The translations under genes were made by a program, and so were the position numbers. A stretch of 43,477 nucleotides of DNA from Methanomassiliicoccaceae archaeon UBA537. GTDB lineage: Archaea > Thermoplasmatota > Thermoplasmata > Methanomassiliicoccales > Methanomethylophilaceae. Positions 15,064 to 21,987 of this stretch are shown piece after piece. Position 1 is the first letter of the stretch; each line of letters begins with the position of its first letter. The notes below the pieces were generated by a model. That model worked only from the letters and a program-made list of their open reading frames with translations, was not told the origin of the DNA and made no database searches. Location: contig DATC01000053.1 in NCBI GenBank assembly GCA_002504495.1, forward strand, positions 1-43,477. The letters are read 5' to 3'.

Positions 15064-16386
15064 ATGCGCATGAGCAGGTTCCTTGCGACGGTCATCGTGA
15101 CGGGGATCGTCCTCAGGCTGGCGATCGCCGCTCTGTTCTCGTTCCCGTACGATTTCCACAGCTGGGCTCTCATAATCTCCAATTTCGAGGCCGGGAACGG
15201 CCTGTACGACGTGGCCGGCTTCAACTACGCGCCCCCTTGGGGGTATGTGCTGGGGCTCTTCTCCCAATTCGCGGAGCTCGCGGGAGTCGATGTGCTGGGC
15301 GTGTTCTCAACGGAGTTCCTCTTCATGGAGGAGTCGTCCTGGTCGCCCACCGCCTTCGTGACGTCCGAGGCGTTCAACGTAGCATTCGAGTTCGTTCTCC
15401 TGGCGTTCGATCTGGTCATGTCGAGCATGCTGTACGGCATCGTCATGGAGAGGAGATCCGACGAGCGCATGGCGGAGAAGACCTTCGCGCTGTGGTTCCT
15501 CTGCCCCTTTGTTCTCGCCGTGACCTGCATAGGCGGCATGTTCGATGGACTCTCGGCCATCACCGCCGTCCTGAGCATGGCCCTGGCGGTGCGCAGGAGG
15601 TTCTTCCTGTCGGGATCCATGATCGCCTGCGCGGCCCTTTTGAAGCTGTTCCCGGCATTCCTCGTGTTCGTTCTCGTGGGATACGTCGTCTGCTCGTATC
15701 CGGATCGCAGACAGGCCCGCGCCCATATCCTGAAGGCGGTGGCCGGAGCCGTTCTGACCGTGGTCGTTCTCCTGCTTCCTCAGATCATGGACGGTACCCT
15801 TCCGTACTGCTTCTCGTTCATCTCCTCCCGTGCCGACGGAGGCATGGGGAACGGGTTCGGGATGCTGATGAGCATGGCGGTGATCGCGGTCTATCTGGCG
15901 ATACTGGTCCTGTCTTTCCTGATCGGGCGCTATATGGCGCGTTATAAGGGGGAGGACCGCGAGAGGAAGTTCTTCATGATGATGTCGCTCAATGTGGCCG
16001 TCCTGTTCATCTGTCCCGCCAATCCTCAGTACATACTGCTCCTCGCGCCGTTCCTGATCCTACTCATGGTCTTCGACGGGAATCGCGGCTACTCCAAAGC
16101 GTATATTCTCTTGTGCATAGGGGCGACGATGTCGGTCTGTACATCGATAGTCCCTTCCTTGGAATCGTTCTCCTTGTTCACCGGGTTCATGGACCCTGAT
16201 TGGCTCGTGTCGGCTATAGGGGTGTGGACGGCTGAGTGGCATGGAATCAGCCTTGCTTCCATACTCTGGGTTGGCGGCGTGATACAGTATATCGCCACCA
16301 CCCTGGTTATTTACACGTTCTGGAAGGGTGAGTTCGGAGGTGCCGTTCCATCCGTCCGTCATCGTGTACGGGCTGGAACGTCGTGA
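15064..16386 (+). CDS. GT-C-like multi-pass membrane protein (cassette B, gene 3)
   Basis: A protein of 440 residues with about ten hydrophobic helices. The first outer loop is Tyr-Asp-Phe-His-Ser-Trp-Ala-Leu-Ile-Ile, then Ala-Gly-Asn-Gly-Leu-Tyr-Asp-Val-Ala-Gly and Pro-Pro-Trp-Gly-Tyr-Val-Leu. This is closest to the protein at 12668, so these two cassette B genes look like the more recent duplicates. Leu-Lys-Leu-Phe-Pro-Ala-Phe matches the Lys-x-x-Pro motif of the others. ATG 15064 follows GAGGGA; ATG 15070 is also possible. It lies 7 nt after the surface-protein gene and is the last gene of the cassette. Confidence 0.65.
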   Translation: MRMSRFLATVIVTGIVLRLAIAALFSFPYDFHSWALIISNFEAGNGLYDVAGFNYAPPWGYVLGLFSQFAELAGVDVLGVFSTEFLFMEESSWSPTAFVTSEAFNVAFEFVLLAFDLVMSSMLYGIVMERRSDERMAEKTFALWFLCPFVLAVTCIGGMFDGLSAITAVLSMALAVRRRFFLSGSMIACAALLKLFPAFLVFVLVGYVVCSYPDRRQARAHILKAVAGAVLTVVVLLLPQIMDGTLPYCFSFISSRADGGMGNGFGMLMSMAVIAVYLAILVLSFLIGRYMARYKGEDRERKFFMMMSLNVAVLFICPANPQYILLLAPFLILLMVFDGNRGYSKAYILLCIGATMSVCTSIVPSLESFSLFTGFMDPDWLVSAIGVWTAEWHGISLASILWVGGVIQYIATTLVIYTFWKGEFGGAVPSVRHRVRAGTS

Positions 16387-16452
16387 TAATCGTATCCGTT
16401 TACCTTTCGGTCGGTTGTTTTCTTCGTCGCTAACACGGCGACCGATATCTCG

Positions 16453-16665
16453 TATAGTATAGACGGAAAGGGGAGTCCTGGAGAGACCGACATCTCTCCA
16501 GGGTGATTTCAGATGCCTGACCCATCTGAGAACAGGAGGATAAAAATCCTCGAGGCCTTGCTGGATGCGATCCGCATCCTCGCGAAGGTCTTCGACCTGC
16601 TGTAAGGCAGATCGGAGCTTGGCCCGGCTTGGGGCCTGCCCGGGTTGTTGACGCGACCCGGGTAT
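16453..16665 (+). ncRNA. Candidate structured RNA or leader: a chain of perfect stem-loops
   Basis: The 342-nt gap between cassette B and the DJ-1 gene holds six exact inverted repeats in a row. H1 has 10 bp (16477-16486 with 16493-16502), H2 7 bp (16509-16515/16523-16529), H3 6 bp with an AAAA loop (16536-16541/16546-16551), H4 7 bp (16563-16569/16573-16579), H5 5 bp (16586-16590/16594-16598) and H6 7 bp (16639-16645/16656-16662). A TATA-like box at 16453-16460 would start a plus-strand transcript at H1. H6 could be the terminator. A second TATA at 16707-16715 could instead drive a minus-strand transcript, so the strand is uncertain. I recognise no known RNA family. A 30-codon ORF lies inside (16513-16605). 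The remaining bases of the gap show nothing else. Confidence 0.45.
16513..16605 (+). CDS. Possible 30-residue amphipathic peptide
   Basis: ATG 16513 is preceded by GGGTGAT (16501-16507) at good Shine-Dalgarno distance and leads to 30 codons ending in TAA 16603. The peptide has a polar start (Met-Pro-Asp-Pro-Ser-Glu-Asn-Arg-Arg) and then a single amphipathic helix rich in Ile and Leu with Glu, Asp, Arg and Lys on one face. The first two G of the Shine-Dalgarno lie in the 3' arm of hairpin H1, so H1 could affect its translation. Because the same bases form hairpins H2-H5, the ORF may be incidental to an RNA. Confidence 0.3.
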   Translation: MPDPSENRRIKILEALLDAIRILAKVFDLL

Positions 16666-16728
16666 TCTCACCCTCCATCTCCCGTGATACTCTGTACAAC
16701 TCGAGCGTATATAACGGGTCCTGTGCGT

Positions 16729-17388
16729 TCATTCGAGATATCGATCTTCGTGACAGAGACTCGCCTCGATCGCATAGTAGTACCGCGGGTCGCAGGTGCT
16801 GAAGTAGGAGTACCATGCATCGAGCGTCTCTGGTGAGAAGACCGACAGACGTTCGAGAATCAGCTTCGACCACAGGAGCCCTCCCGGAGAGCCTGCCGTT
16901 ATGACGCCGCCGTCGCTCACGGCGGGGACATCCTTATACATCGGGCCTCCGCGATAGCTTGGAGAGAAATGCTCGAGGAAGCCGGGGCCGTTGCTCGTGT
17001 GCAGGCGGCGATCCAGGATGCCGCGGTCCGCCAGCGCCACCGTGGATCCGCATATCGCGCACACCGTCCCGCCCTTGGAGACGATATCCTCTGCGGCATC
17101 CATGATGCGCGCTTTCCTGAGCTCGGGCCATGCCGACGATCCAGGGAGGATCAGGACGGCATTCTCATCTGTCTCTATGTCGGGAACCGCGATGTCCGGA
17201 ACCATGTTCATCCCGCCCATCGAGCGCCTGGCTTCCTTCGTATCGCCGACGGTCGAGAAGCGCACCTCAGGCGCGTCATCGCGGAAGAACCTCTTCGAAC
17301 ACAATTCCGGGGTCACATGACCGATCTCCCAGTCCGCCATCCCGTTCTGGATGTAGACGTACACATCGTACGAACTTCTGTCGCTCAT
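16729..17388 (-). CDS. DJ-1/PfpI family protein
   Basis: A cytoplasmic protein of 219 residues with the DJ-1/PfpI (class I glutamine-amidotransferase-like) fold. It opens with a Tyr-Asp-Val-Tyr-Val-Tyr-Ile strand followed by Trp-Glu-Ile-Gly. Mid-chain it has Leu-Ile-Leu-Pro-Gly-Ser and then the nucleophile elbow Val-Cys-Ala-Ile-Cys-Gly-Ser-Thr, whose second Cys is the expected nucleophile. Known relatives are glyoxalase or deglycase-like enzymes, chaperones and transcription regulators, so the activity cannot be named. The ORF extends to GTG 17400, but ATG 17388 is the likelier start. It is convergent with cassette B across the stem-loop locus. Confidence 0.82.
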   Translation of the reverse strand: MSDRSSYDVYVYIQNGMADWEIGHVTPELCSKRFFRDDAPEVRFSTVGDTKEARRSMGGMNMVPDIAVPDIETDENAVLILPGSSAWPELRKARIMDAAEDIVSKGGTVCAICGSTVALADRGILDRRLHTSNGPGFLEHFSPSYRGGPMYKDVPAVSDGGVITAGSPGGLLWSKLILERLSVFSPETLDAWYSYFSTCDPRYYYAIEASLCHEDRYLE

Positions 17389-17548
17389 GGAGTCGTCCAC
17401 TCGGCCTACGTATATGGATGTGACAGGGGGAGGTCGCCGAAAACGGGTGCGAGGAAGCGTTACGATCGTACCGGGGCTTCAACGGGGAAGGAGGTCCGGC
17501 GCGTTTCCGAAGAACAGATTATAAACGAGTAAGGATACGCCCGCCCCG

Positions 17549-18115
17549 ATGGGTTCTATCGGAGGTCTGTACAGGGATCATCGCGAAGGCATCTCCTACG
17601 TGTTCTGGGGAGCGCTGACGACCGTAGTAAACCTCCTGGCGTACATGGCGTTCGTCCGCTGGTGCGGGATAGGGGACTTCCTGAGCAACATCCTTTCCTG
17701 GGTAGTCGGGGTGGTGTTCGCCTTCGCCGTCAACAAGTGGTTCGTCTTCAGGAGCCGCGGACTCGGGCTCAGGACCATCGTATGGGAGCTCGGTTCGTTC
17801 ACAGGGTCCAGGATTTTCACAGGTGTGATCGCATGGGTCCTGTTCCCGATCATCAATGCGACCGCGATAGGCACCTGGAGTCTTGATTTCTGGATCCTCG
17901 GCGCGATCCTCGGCACCAGCGGAATGGGAGCGAAGATCATCACCAGCCTGATCGAGATAGTTCTGAACTGGGTGCTCAGCAAGCACTTGGTGTTCAAGAA
18001 GGGCCAGTCCGAGAGCGAGCGACGTCCTCGAGTATCTCCTCGAGATGCCCGATGTGCCTGTTCCACGTGTAGGTCTCGGCCTGCCTTCTTGCCAGGATGC
18101 CCTTCTCCTGTCTGA
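17549..18115 (+). CDS. GtrA family membrane protein
   Basis: A GtrA-type protein with four membrane helices in the first 150 residues. Diagnostic features are Tyr-Val-Phe-Trp-Gly-Ala at the start of helix 1, Val-Asn-Lys-Trp-Phe-Val-Phe after helix 2, and Asn-Trp-Val-Leu-Ser-Lys-His-Leu-Val-Phe after helix 4. Relatives are thought to help move polyprenyl-phosphate sugars across the membrane for surface glycans. Families end just after that last motif, near residue 157. Here the ORF continues past CGA 18020-18022 for about 32 Arg/Cys/Pro-rich residues antisense to the neighbouring glycosyltransferase, which looks like run-on. A TATA-like box (about 17517-17524) lies 25-32 nt before ATG 17549, consistent with a leaderless mRNA. 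Confidence 0.82.
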   Translation: MGSIGGLYRDHREGISYVFWGALTTVVNLLAYMAFVRWCGIGDFLSNILSWVVGVVFAFAVNKWFVFRSRGLGLRTIVWELGSFTGSRIFTGVIAWVLFPIINATAIGTWSLDFWILGAILGTSGMGAKIITSLIEIVLNWVLSKHLVFKKGQSESERRPRVSPRDARCACSTCRSRPAFLPGCPSPV

Positions 18116-19085
18116 GCCCCGGATCGTCCAGCATGGCGTTCATGGCATCGGCTAGACCCTTTGCGTCTCCGGGTTCGACGCCCAGGCCTCCGTTCCCGAC
18201 GACCTCCGGCAGGCCGTCGACCTTCGAGAACACGAGCGGCTTCCCGCGCCCCATGCTCTCCAGAGCGGCCAGTCCGAAGGACTCGAACAGGCTGGGCATG
18301 ACATGGAACATGCATCTGTCGATCAGGTCGGCCTTCTCCGTCTCGGAGACGTAGCCGCGGAATTCGATCCTGCTCTCCAGTCCGCGCTTGGCGCACAGAT
18401 GCTTCAGCCTGTCCTCTTCCGGACCCTTTCCGCATACGACGAGCCTGCAATCCACATTCTCCATGGCTTCTATGAGGACGTCTATCCCCTTGGTCTTCAC
18501 GAGCCTTCCGAAGGAGAGCACGAAGTCCTCCTCCGGGACGTCGGAGACCTCCGGGAGCTCCATGCACGGAGGAACGTAGTCCGTCCTCTCCTCGGGGATC
18601 CCCCTGCGGATGAGGTCGTTCTGCACGTACCTGCTCACGCATATGATGCGGTCGAATGTGTCCAGCACGGGACGGAAGAGGTCGTCGTTGATCTCCGATG
18701 CCATATGCTCTATGCCTATGCCCTCGCCCCACATGTTGTGATATGTGAACGTCTTCGGGCCGTCGTACCTCTTCAGGTCCTTGTTGTAGGATGGCGCCCA
18801 GCGGTAGTTGTAGTTCACTACGTCGGCATCCATCCCTTCGAGCGTTTCGAGGACTCCCTTGGATGATATGTACGGAGGATTGTAGCGTCCGATCAGCCTG
18901 GAGGGGAGCCTGACGATGCGGTACCCCCATTTCGTGATCTCCTCCTCCGGGGTGTCGGGAAGCCTGCCGGTGAGGACCGTGACATCGTGCCCCCTGGAAG
19001 ACAGCAGTCTGGCGATGTCGTGCATGCGGTTCTCGATGCCTCCCTTGTACGGGAGGAAGAACGGGTTGACGTCCACGTATCTCAT
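17994..19085 (-). CDS. GT4 family glycosyltransferase
   Basis: A cytoplasmic glycosyltransferase of 363 residues with two Rossmann-like domains (GT-B fold). It begins Met-Arg-Tyr-Val-Asp-Val-Asn-Pro-Phe and has Lys-Gly-Gly-Ile-Glu-Asn-Arg in the acceptor-side loop. The C-terminal domain has Ser-Phe-Gly-Arg-Leu-Val-Lys-Thr-Lys-Gly and the donor-binding Pro-Ser-Leu-Phe-Glu-Ser-Phe-Gly-Leu-Ala-Ala-Leu-Glu, the GT4 E-x7-E signature. ATG 19085 is chosen because the sequence before it is unlike the family and overlaps the next gene. Its start overlaps the stop of the VTT-like gene (ATGA), so the three minus-strand genes form an operon. Sugar and acceptor are unknown; archaeal lipid or S-layer glycan is likely. 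Confidence 0.87.
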   Translation of the reverse strand: MRYVDVNPFFLPYKGGIENRMHDIARLLSSRGHDVTVLTGRLPDTPEEEITKWGYRIVRLPSRLIGRYNPPYISSKGVLETLEGMDADVVNYNYRWAPSYNKDLKRYDGPKTFTYHNMWGEGIGIEHMASEINDDLFRPVLDTFDRIICVSRYVQNDLIRRGIPEERTDYVPPCMELPEVSDVPEEDFVLSFGRLVKTKGIDVLIEAMENVDCRLVVCGKGPEEDRLKHLCAKRGLESRIEFRGYVSETEKADLIDRCMFHVMPSLFESFGLAALESMGRGKPLVFSKVDGLPEVVGNGGLGVEPGDAKGLADAMNAMLDDPGLRQEKGILARRQAETYTWNRHIGHLEEILEDVARSRTGPS

Positions 19086-19660
19086 TGCAATCCCTCTCTG
19101 CGCTTTCTGAAGAACGATGCCGCGAAGCTGGCGGCTATGACCGCGATGATGAAGACCAGGGTGACGGTCTGCGCCTCGTCGGATCCGAGATAGTCTATGA
19201 AGAATCCGTTCGCAATGAGGATCGTCCCGTACTTGAGCAGGCATCCCAGGGCGTTGTACGCAAGACATTTCCTCACGTTCCATCCGTCCACCATCGCGAT
19301 GAACGCTCCGAGGAACGGGATCATGGGCGCCACCCTGTTGACCAGTATTATCCTCTCGTCGTTCACCAGGAGGAATCCGATGTATCTGTTGGCCACCTTG
19401 GATATCCTCTCCGGCACGCGGATCCTGGATACCAGCAGGTACAGCGAGAGGACTCCGATCATCTCGGCGGTCATGGCGGTCAGGAGCAGGACGGCTCCGA
19501 ACCACGGATCCGGGTGCGCGCTGAATCCGAGCACCATGAACAGCTCGGGAAGCGTGGGGAATGCGAAGGCGTCGATCAGGAACAGGAGGAATATGCAGAG
19601 GACGATCCCCGCATCGCCCATGTCGGAGAAAAGCCCGAACAGGATGCTGCTGACGCTCAT
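19082..19660 (-). CDS. VTT/SNARE-associated-like small membrane protein
   Basis: A membrane protein of 192 residues with about five hydrophobic segments. It has a Phe-Pro-Thr-Leu-Pro-Glu block early on and Asn-Arg-Val-Ala-Pro-Met-Ile-Pro-Phe-Leu-Gly-Ala-Phe in the middle, which resembles the Arg-x-x-Pro-x2-Pro-x2-Gly pattern of DedA/VTT proteins. Some DedA-family proteins recycle or flip polyprenyl-phosphate carriers. Placement between two glycosyltransferases, with ATGA overlaps at both ends, fits a role with lipid-linked sugars. The call is by pattern and topology only. Confidence 0.6.
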   Translation of the reverse strand: MSVSSILFGLFSDMGDAGIVLCIFLLFLIDAFAFPTLPELFMVLGFSAHPDPWFGAVLLLTAMTAEMIGVLSLYLLVSRIRVPERISKVANRYIGFLLVNDERIILVNRVAPMIPFLGAFIAMVDGWNVRKCLAYNALGCLLKYGTILIANGFFIDYLGSDEAQTVTLVFIIAVIAASFAASFFRKRREGLQ

Positions 19661-20793
19661 CTGCCTCTGGCCCTCTCGGTCTCGATCGCGAGCCCGTAGG
19701 CCTCGACGTACTTCTTCGCGGACTCCTCTCTGGAGGTCTCCAAGGCGGTCCGTCTGGCTCCCTCCTTGATGCCGTCCGGGGCGTCCAGAGCCTTGGCTAT
19801 GGCTTCGGTGCAGCTCTTCAGGTCGTCGAAGAGGAATCCGTTCTCGCCATCGTGCACGATCTCCGAGAAGGCCCTCGCGTTCATGCATGCGACGGGCTTG
19901 CCGCACGACATGGCTTCGAGGATCGAGAGCCCCTGCGTCTCGAATCCGGAGGCGGATACGGCGCAATCGGCCGCGTTGTAGTATGCAGGGAGCTCCTCGT
20001 CCGGCACGAATCCGGCGAAAACGACGCGCTTTCCGAGCCCCAGCCATTCCACCAGGTCCTCCATCTCCTTCTTGGCGGGGCCTCTTCCGCAGACCAGGAG
20101 GACGGCGTCCACGTTGATCATCGCGCGGATGACGAGGTCGAGGCTCTTCTCGTAGGATATGCGGCCCACATGGATGACCACGCGCCTATCGCCGAGTCCG
20201 TACCGTTCGCGGACGAAGCCGCATTCCAGGCCGGGACGGTACTTTCCGACGTCGATCCCAGTGGGGACCGTCATTAGATTGCGGAATTCCGTCTGATGCT
20301 TGCGGAGCTCCTCTCCTATGCAGGCGGTGGGAGTCACCAGCACGTCCACGTGCTTGATGATGTGCCTCAGATAGATCCAGATCCATCTCTGGAGGGCGTC
20401 GGGCCTCACGGGGACCGGGGAATAGAACCTGGCGGCGTCGTCCACCATCGTGTGGAACGTCATGACCGTGGGGATGCCCAGGATCCTGCCGTAGACGAGC
20501 CCGCGTATCGCCATGGTGGCGACGCCGTGTATGTGGATGATGTCGGGATCGATCTCGCGGATGGCGTCGATGTTCTTCGCCGGGACGATGGGGACGTAGT
20601 ATCCTTCATAGGTCCTGAACCGTATGGCGGGATAGTAGTATACCCCGTCCTGCTTGAACTGGTCCTCCGGCTCCGGAGCCACTATGAACACCTCGTGACC
20701 CAGAGCCTCCAGCGATTCCTTGATGATGGACACGGATGTCACCACGCCGTCCCTCGTAGGGAACCAGCTGTCCGTCATCATGGCTATCCTCAT
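19657..20793 (-). CDS. GT4 family glycosyltransferase, first gene of a three-gene operon
   Basis: A protein of 378 residues with a GT-B fold. The start Met-Arg-Ile-Ala-Met-Met-Thr-Asp-Ser-Trp-Phe-Pro with a following Gly-Val-Val-Thr-Ser is typical of the GT4 branch that includes diacylglycerol and phosphatidylinositol mannosyl- or glucosyltransferases. His-Ile-His-Gly lies near residue 90, Val-Gly-Arg-Ile-Ser-Tyr-Glu-Lys-Ser opens the second domain, and Gly-Phe-Glu-Thr-Gln-Gly-Leu-Ser-Ile-Leu-Glu carries the E-x7-E motif. ATG 20793 is the family-like start although the ORF extends to 20859. By analogy it may glycosylate a membrane lipid. It is divergent from the heptose genes. Confidence 0.87.
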   Translation of the reverse strand: MRIAMMTDSWFPTRDGVVTSVSIIKESLEALGHEVFIVAPEPEDQFKQDGVYYYPAIRFRTYEGYYVPIVPAKNIDAIREIDPDIIHIHGVATMAIRGLVYGRILGIPTVMTFHTMVDDAARFYSPVPVRPDALQRWIWIYLRHIIKHVDVLVTPTACIGEELRKHQTEFRNLMTVPTGIDVGKYRPGLECGFVRERYGLGDRRVVIHVGRISYEKSLDLVIRAMINVDAVLLVCGRGPAKKEMEDLVEWLGLGKRVVFAGFVPDEELPAYYNAADCAVSASGFETQGLSILEAMSCGKPVACMNARAFSEIVHDGENGFLFDDLKSCTEAIAKALDAPDGIKEGARRTALETSREESAKKYVEAYGLAIETERARGR

Positions 20794-20903
20794 GCGGAAG
20801 CGGTACGTCCAGGCAGTAGAAAAAGGAATACCGTCGGGCCGCGGCGCATATCGTATCATCCTGTCGGTATGCGATTGGATTCATCGTCCCATTTTGAATT
20901 ATA

Positions 20904-20912
20904 ATTATATAA
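20904..20912 (+). promoter_or_regulatory. AT-rich TATA region before the heptose genes
   Basis: ATTATATAA at 20904-20912 lies in an AT-only tract that stands out from the surrounding GC-rich DNA. A transcript would begin near 20935 and leave a leader of about 33 nt to ATG 20968. It is in the divergent gap between the GT4 operon and hddA. Confidence 0.55.
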
Positions 20913-20967
20913 CCTGAAGGAAATGAGAACGCGAACGGGCCATGTGTCCGCGAAATTGGGTGTTGTG

Positions 20968-21987
20968 ATGGATGGGATACATTACAGGGCCAGGGCTCCG
21001 TTGAGGATCGGGCTGGCAGGAGGAGGTACGGACGTGGAGCCGTACGCCTCCAAGAAGGGCGGTGCTGTTTTCAACACGACTATCAACCGTTATGCGTACT
21101 GCACGATAACGCCCACCTGCGATCATTCCATGTCCGTCATCTCCACAGATTACGGAAAGTACAGCGCGGACCTTCAGGACGGCCCGCTCCCCCTCGACGG
21201 GAATATGGATCTGATCAAGGCGGTCACCAACCATTTCGGCGTCACCGACGGATTCAAGATGTTCCTGCAGTCGGAGGCTCCTCCGGGGTCGGGGCTCGGA
21301 GGCTCCTCCACCGTGATAGTGTCGATCATCGCCGCGATGTGCGAGTGGCTCGACATCAGGATGTCGGGGTACGAGATGGCCAAGCTCGCGTACAAGCTCG
21401 AGAGGGAGGATATAGGCCTCAAGGGCGGGAAGCAGGACCAGTACGCCGCGGTGTTCGGAGGGTTCAATCTGATGAAGTTCGGCGCCGACAGGGTGGATGT
21501 CAACCGTGTGAGGATAGACCAGGATGCCATAAACGAGCTCCAGTACTGCTCTCTCCTGTGCTACACCGGCACGGCGCGCGAATCCGCGAAGATAATCGAA
21601 TCCCAGGTCAAGAAATTCAACGAGGGGCAGAATGAGATCGCTCTGGACAGGACCAAGGCGCTCGCGGAATCGATGGCCGTCGCCATGGAGAAGGGCGAGA
21701 TCCACAGGGTCGGAGAGATCCTCGACGAGGCGTGGAGCTACAAGAAGCAGTTCTCCGACAAGGTAAGCAATCCCGGCATAGACGCGATGTACAACGCAGC
21801 CATCGAGGCCGGAGCCATCGGAGGCAAGGTCTCCGGAGCCGGAGGTGGCGGATTCATGTACTTCATATGCCGTTACGATCGCAAGTACAACGTCGCCAAG
21901 GTTCTGGGCCAGATGGGTGCCAAGGTCACCGACTTCATGTTCGAACCGCAGGGCGTCGTTTCATGGAGATATCCAAATGACCGATGA
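20968..21987 (+). CDS. hddA: Heptose 7-phosphate kinase, HddA-type GHMP kinase
   Basis: A GHMP-family kinase of 339 residues. It starts with Arg-Ala-Pro-Leu-Arg-Ile-Gly-Leu-Ala-Gly-Gly-Gly-Thr-Asp and has the phosphate-binding Pro-Pro-Gly-Ser-Gly-Leu-Gly-Gly-Ser-Ser and the late Lys-Val-Ser-Gly-Ala-Gly-Gly-Gly-Gly. These are typical of D-glycero-alpha-D-manno-heptose 7-phosphate kinase, which forms the 1,7-bisphosphate on the GDP-heptose route. Related L-fucose kinase-like proteins look similar, but the overlap of 11 nt with a GmhA-GmhB gene makes the heptose reading strong. ATG 20968 is used rather than an upstream in-frame start at 20923 because family proteins start here and GGGTG precedes it. 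Confidence 0.85.
   Translation: MDGIHYRARAPLRIGLAGGGTDVEPYASKKGGAVFNTTINRYAYCTITPTCDHSMSVISTDYGKYSADLQDGPLPLDGNMDLIKAVTNHFGVTDGFKMFLQSEAPPGSGLGGSSTVIVSIIAAMCEWLDIRMSGYEMAKLAYKLEREDIGLKGGKQDQYAAVFGGFNLMKFGADRVDVNRVRIDQDAINELQYCSLLCYTGTARESAKIIESQVKKFNEGQNEIALDRTKALAESMAVAMEKGEIHRVGEILDEAWSYKKQFSDKVSNPGIDAMYNAAIEAGAIGGKVSGAGGGGFMYFICRYDRKYNVAKVLGQMGAKVTDFMFEPQGVVSWRYPNDR

Noticed and set aside
18003..18115. C-terminal extension of GtrA as a possible extra domain
   Set aside because: The residues are antisense to the GT4 gene and have Arg/Cys/Pro-rich composition typical of shadows; GtrA families end before it.
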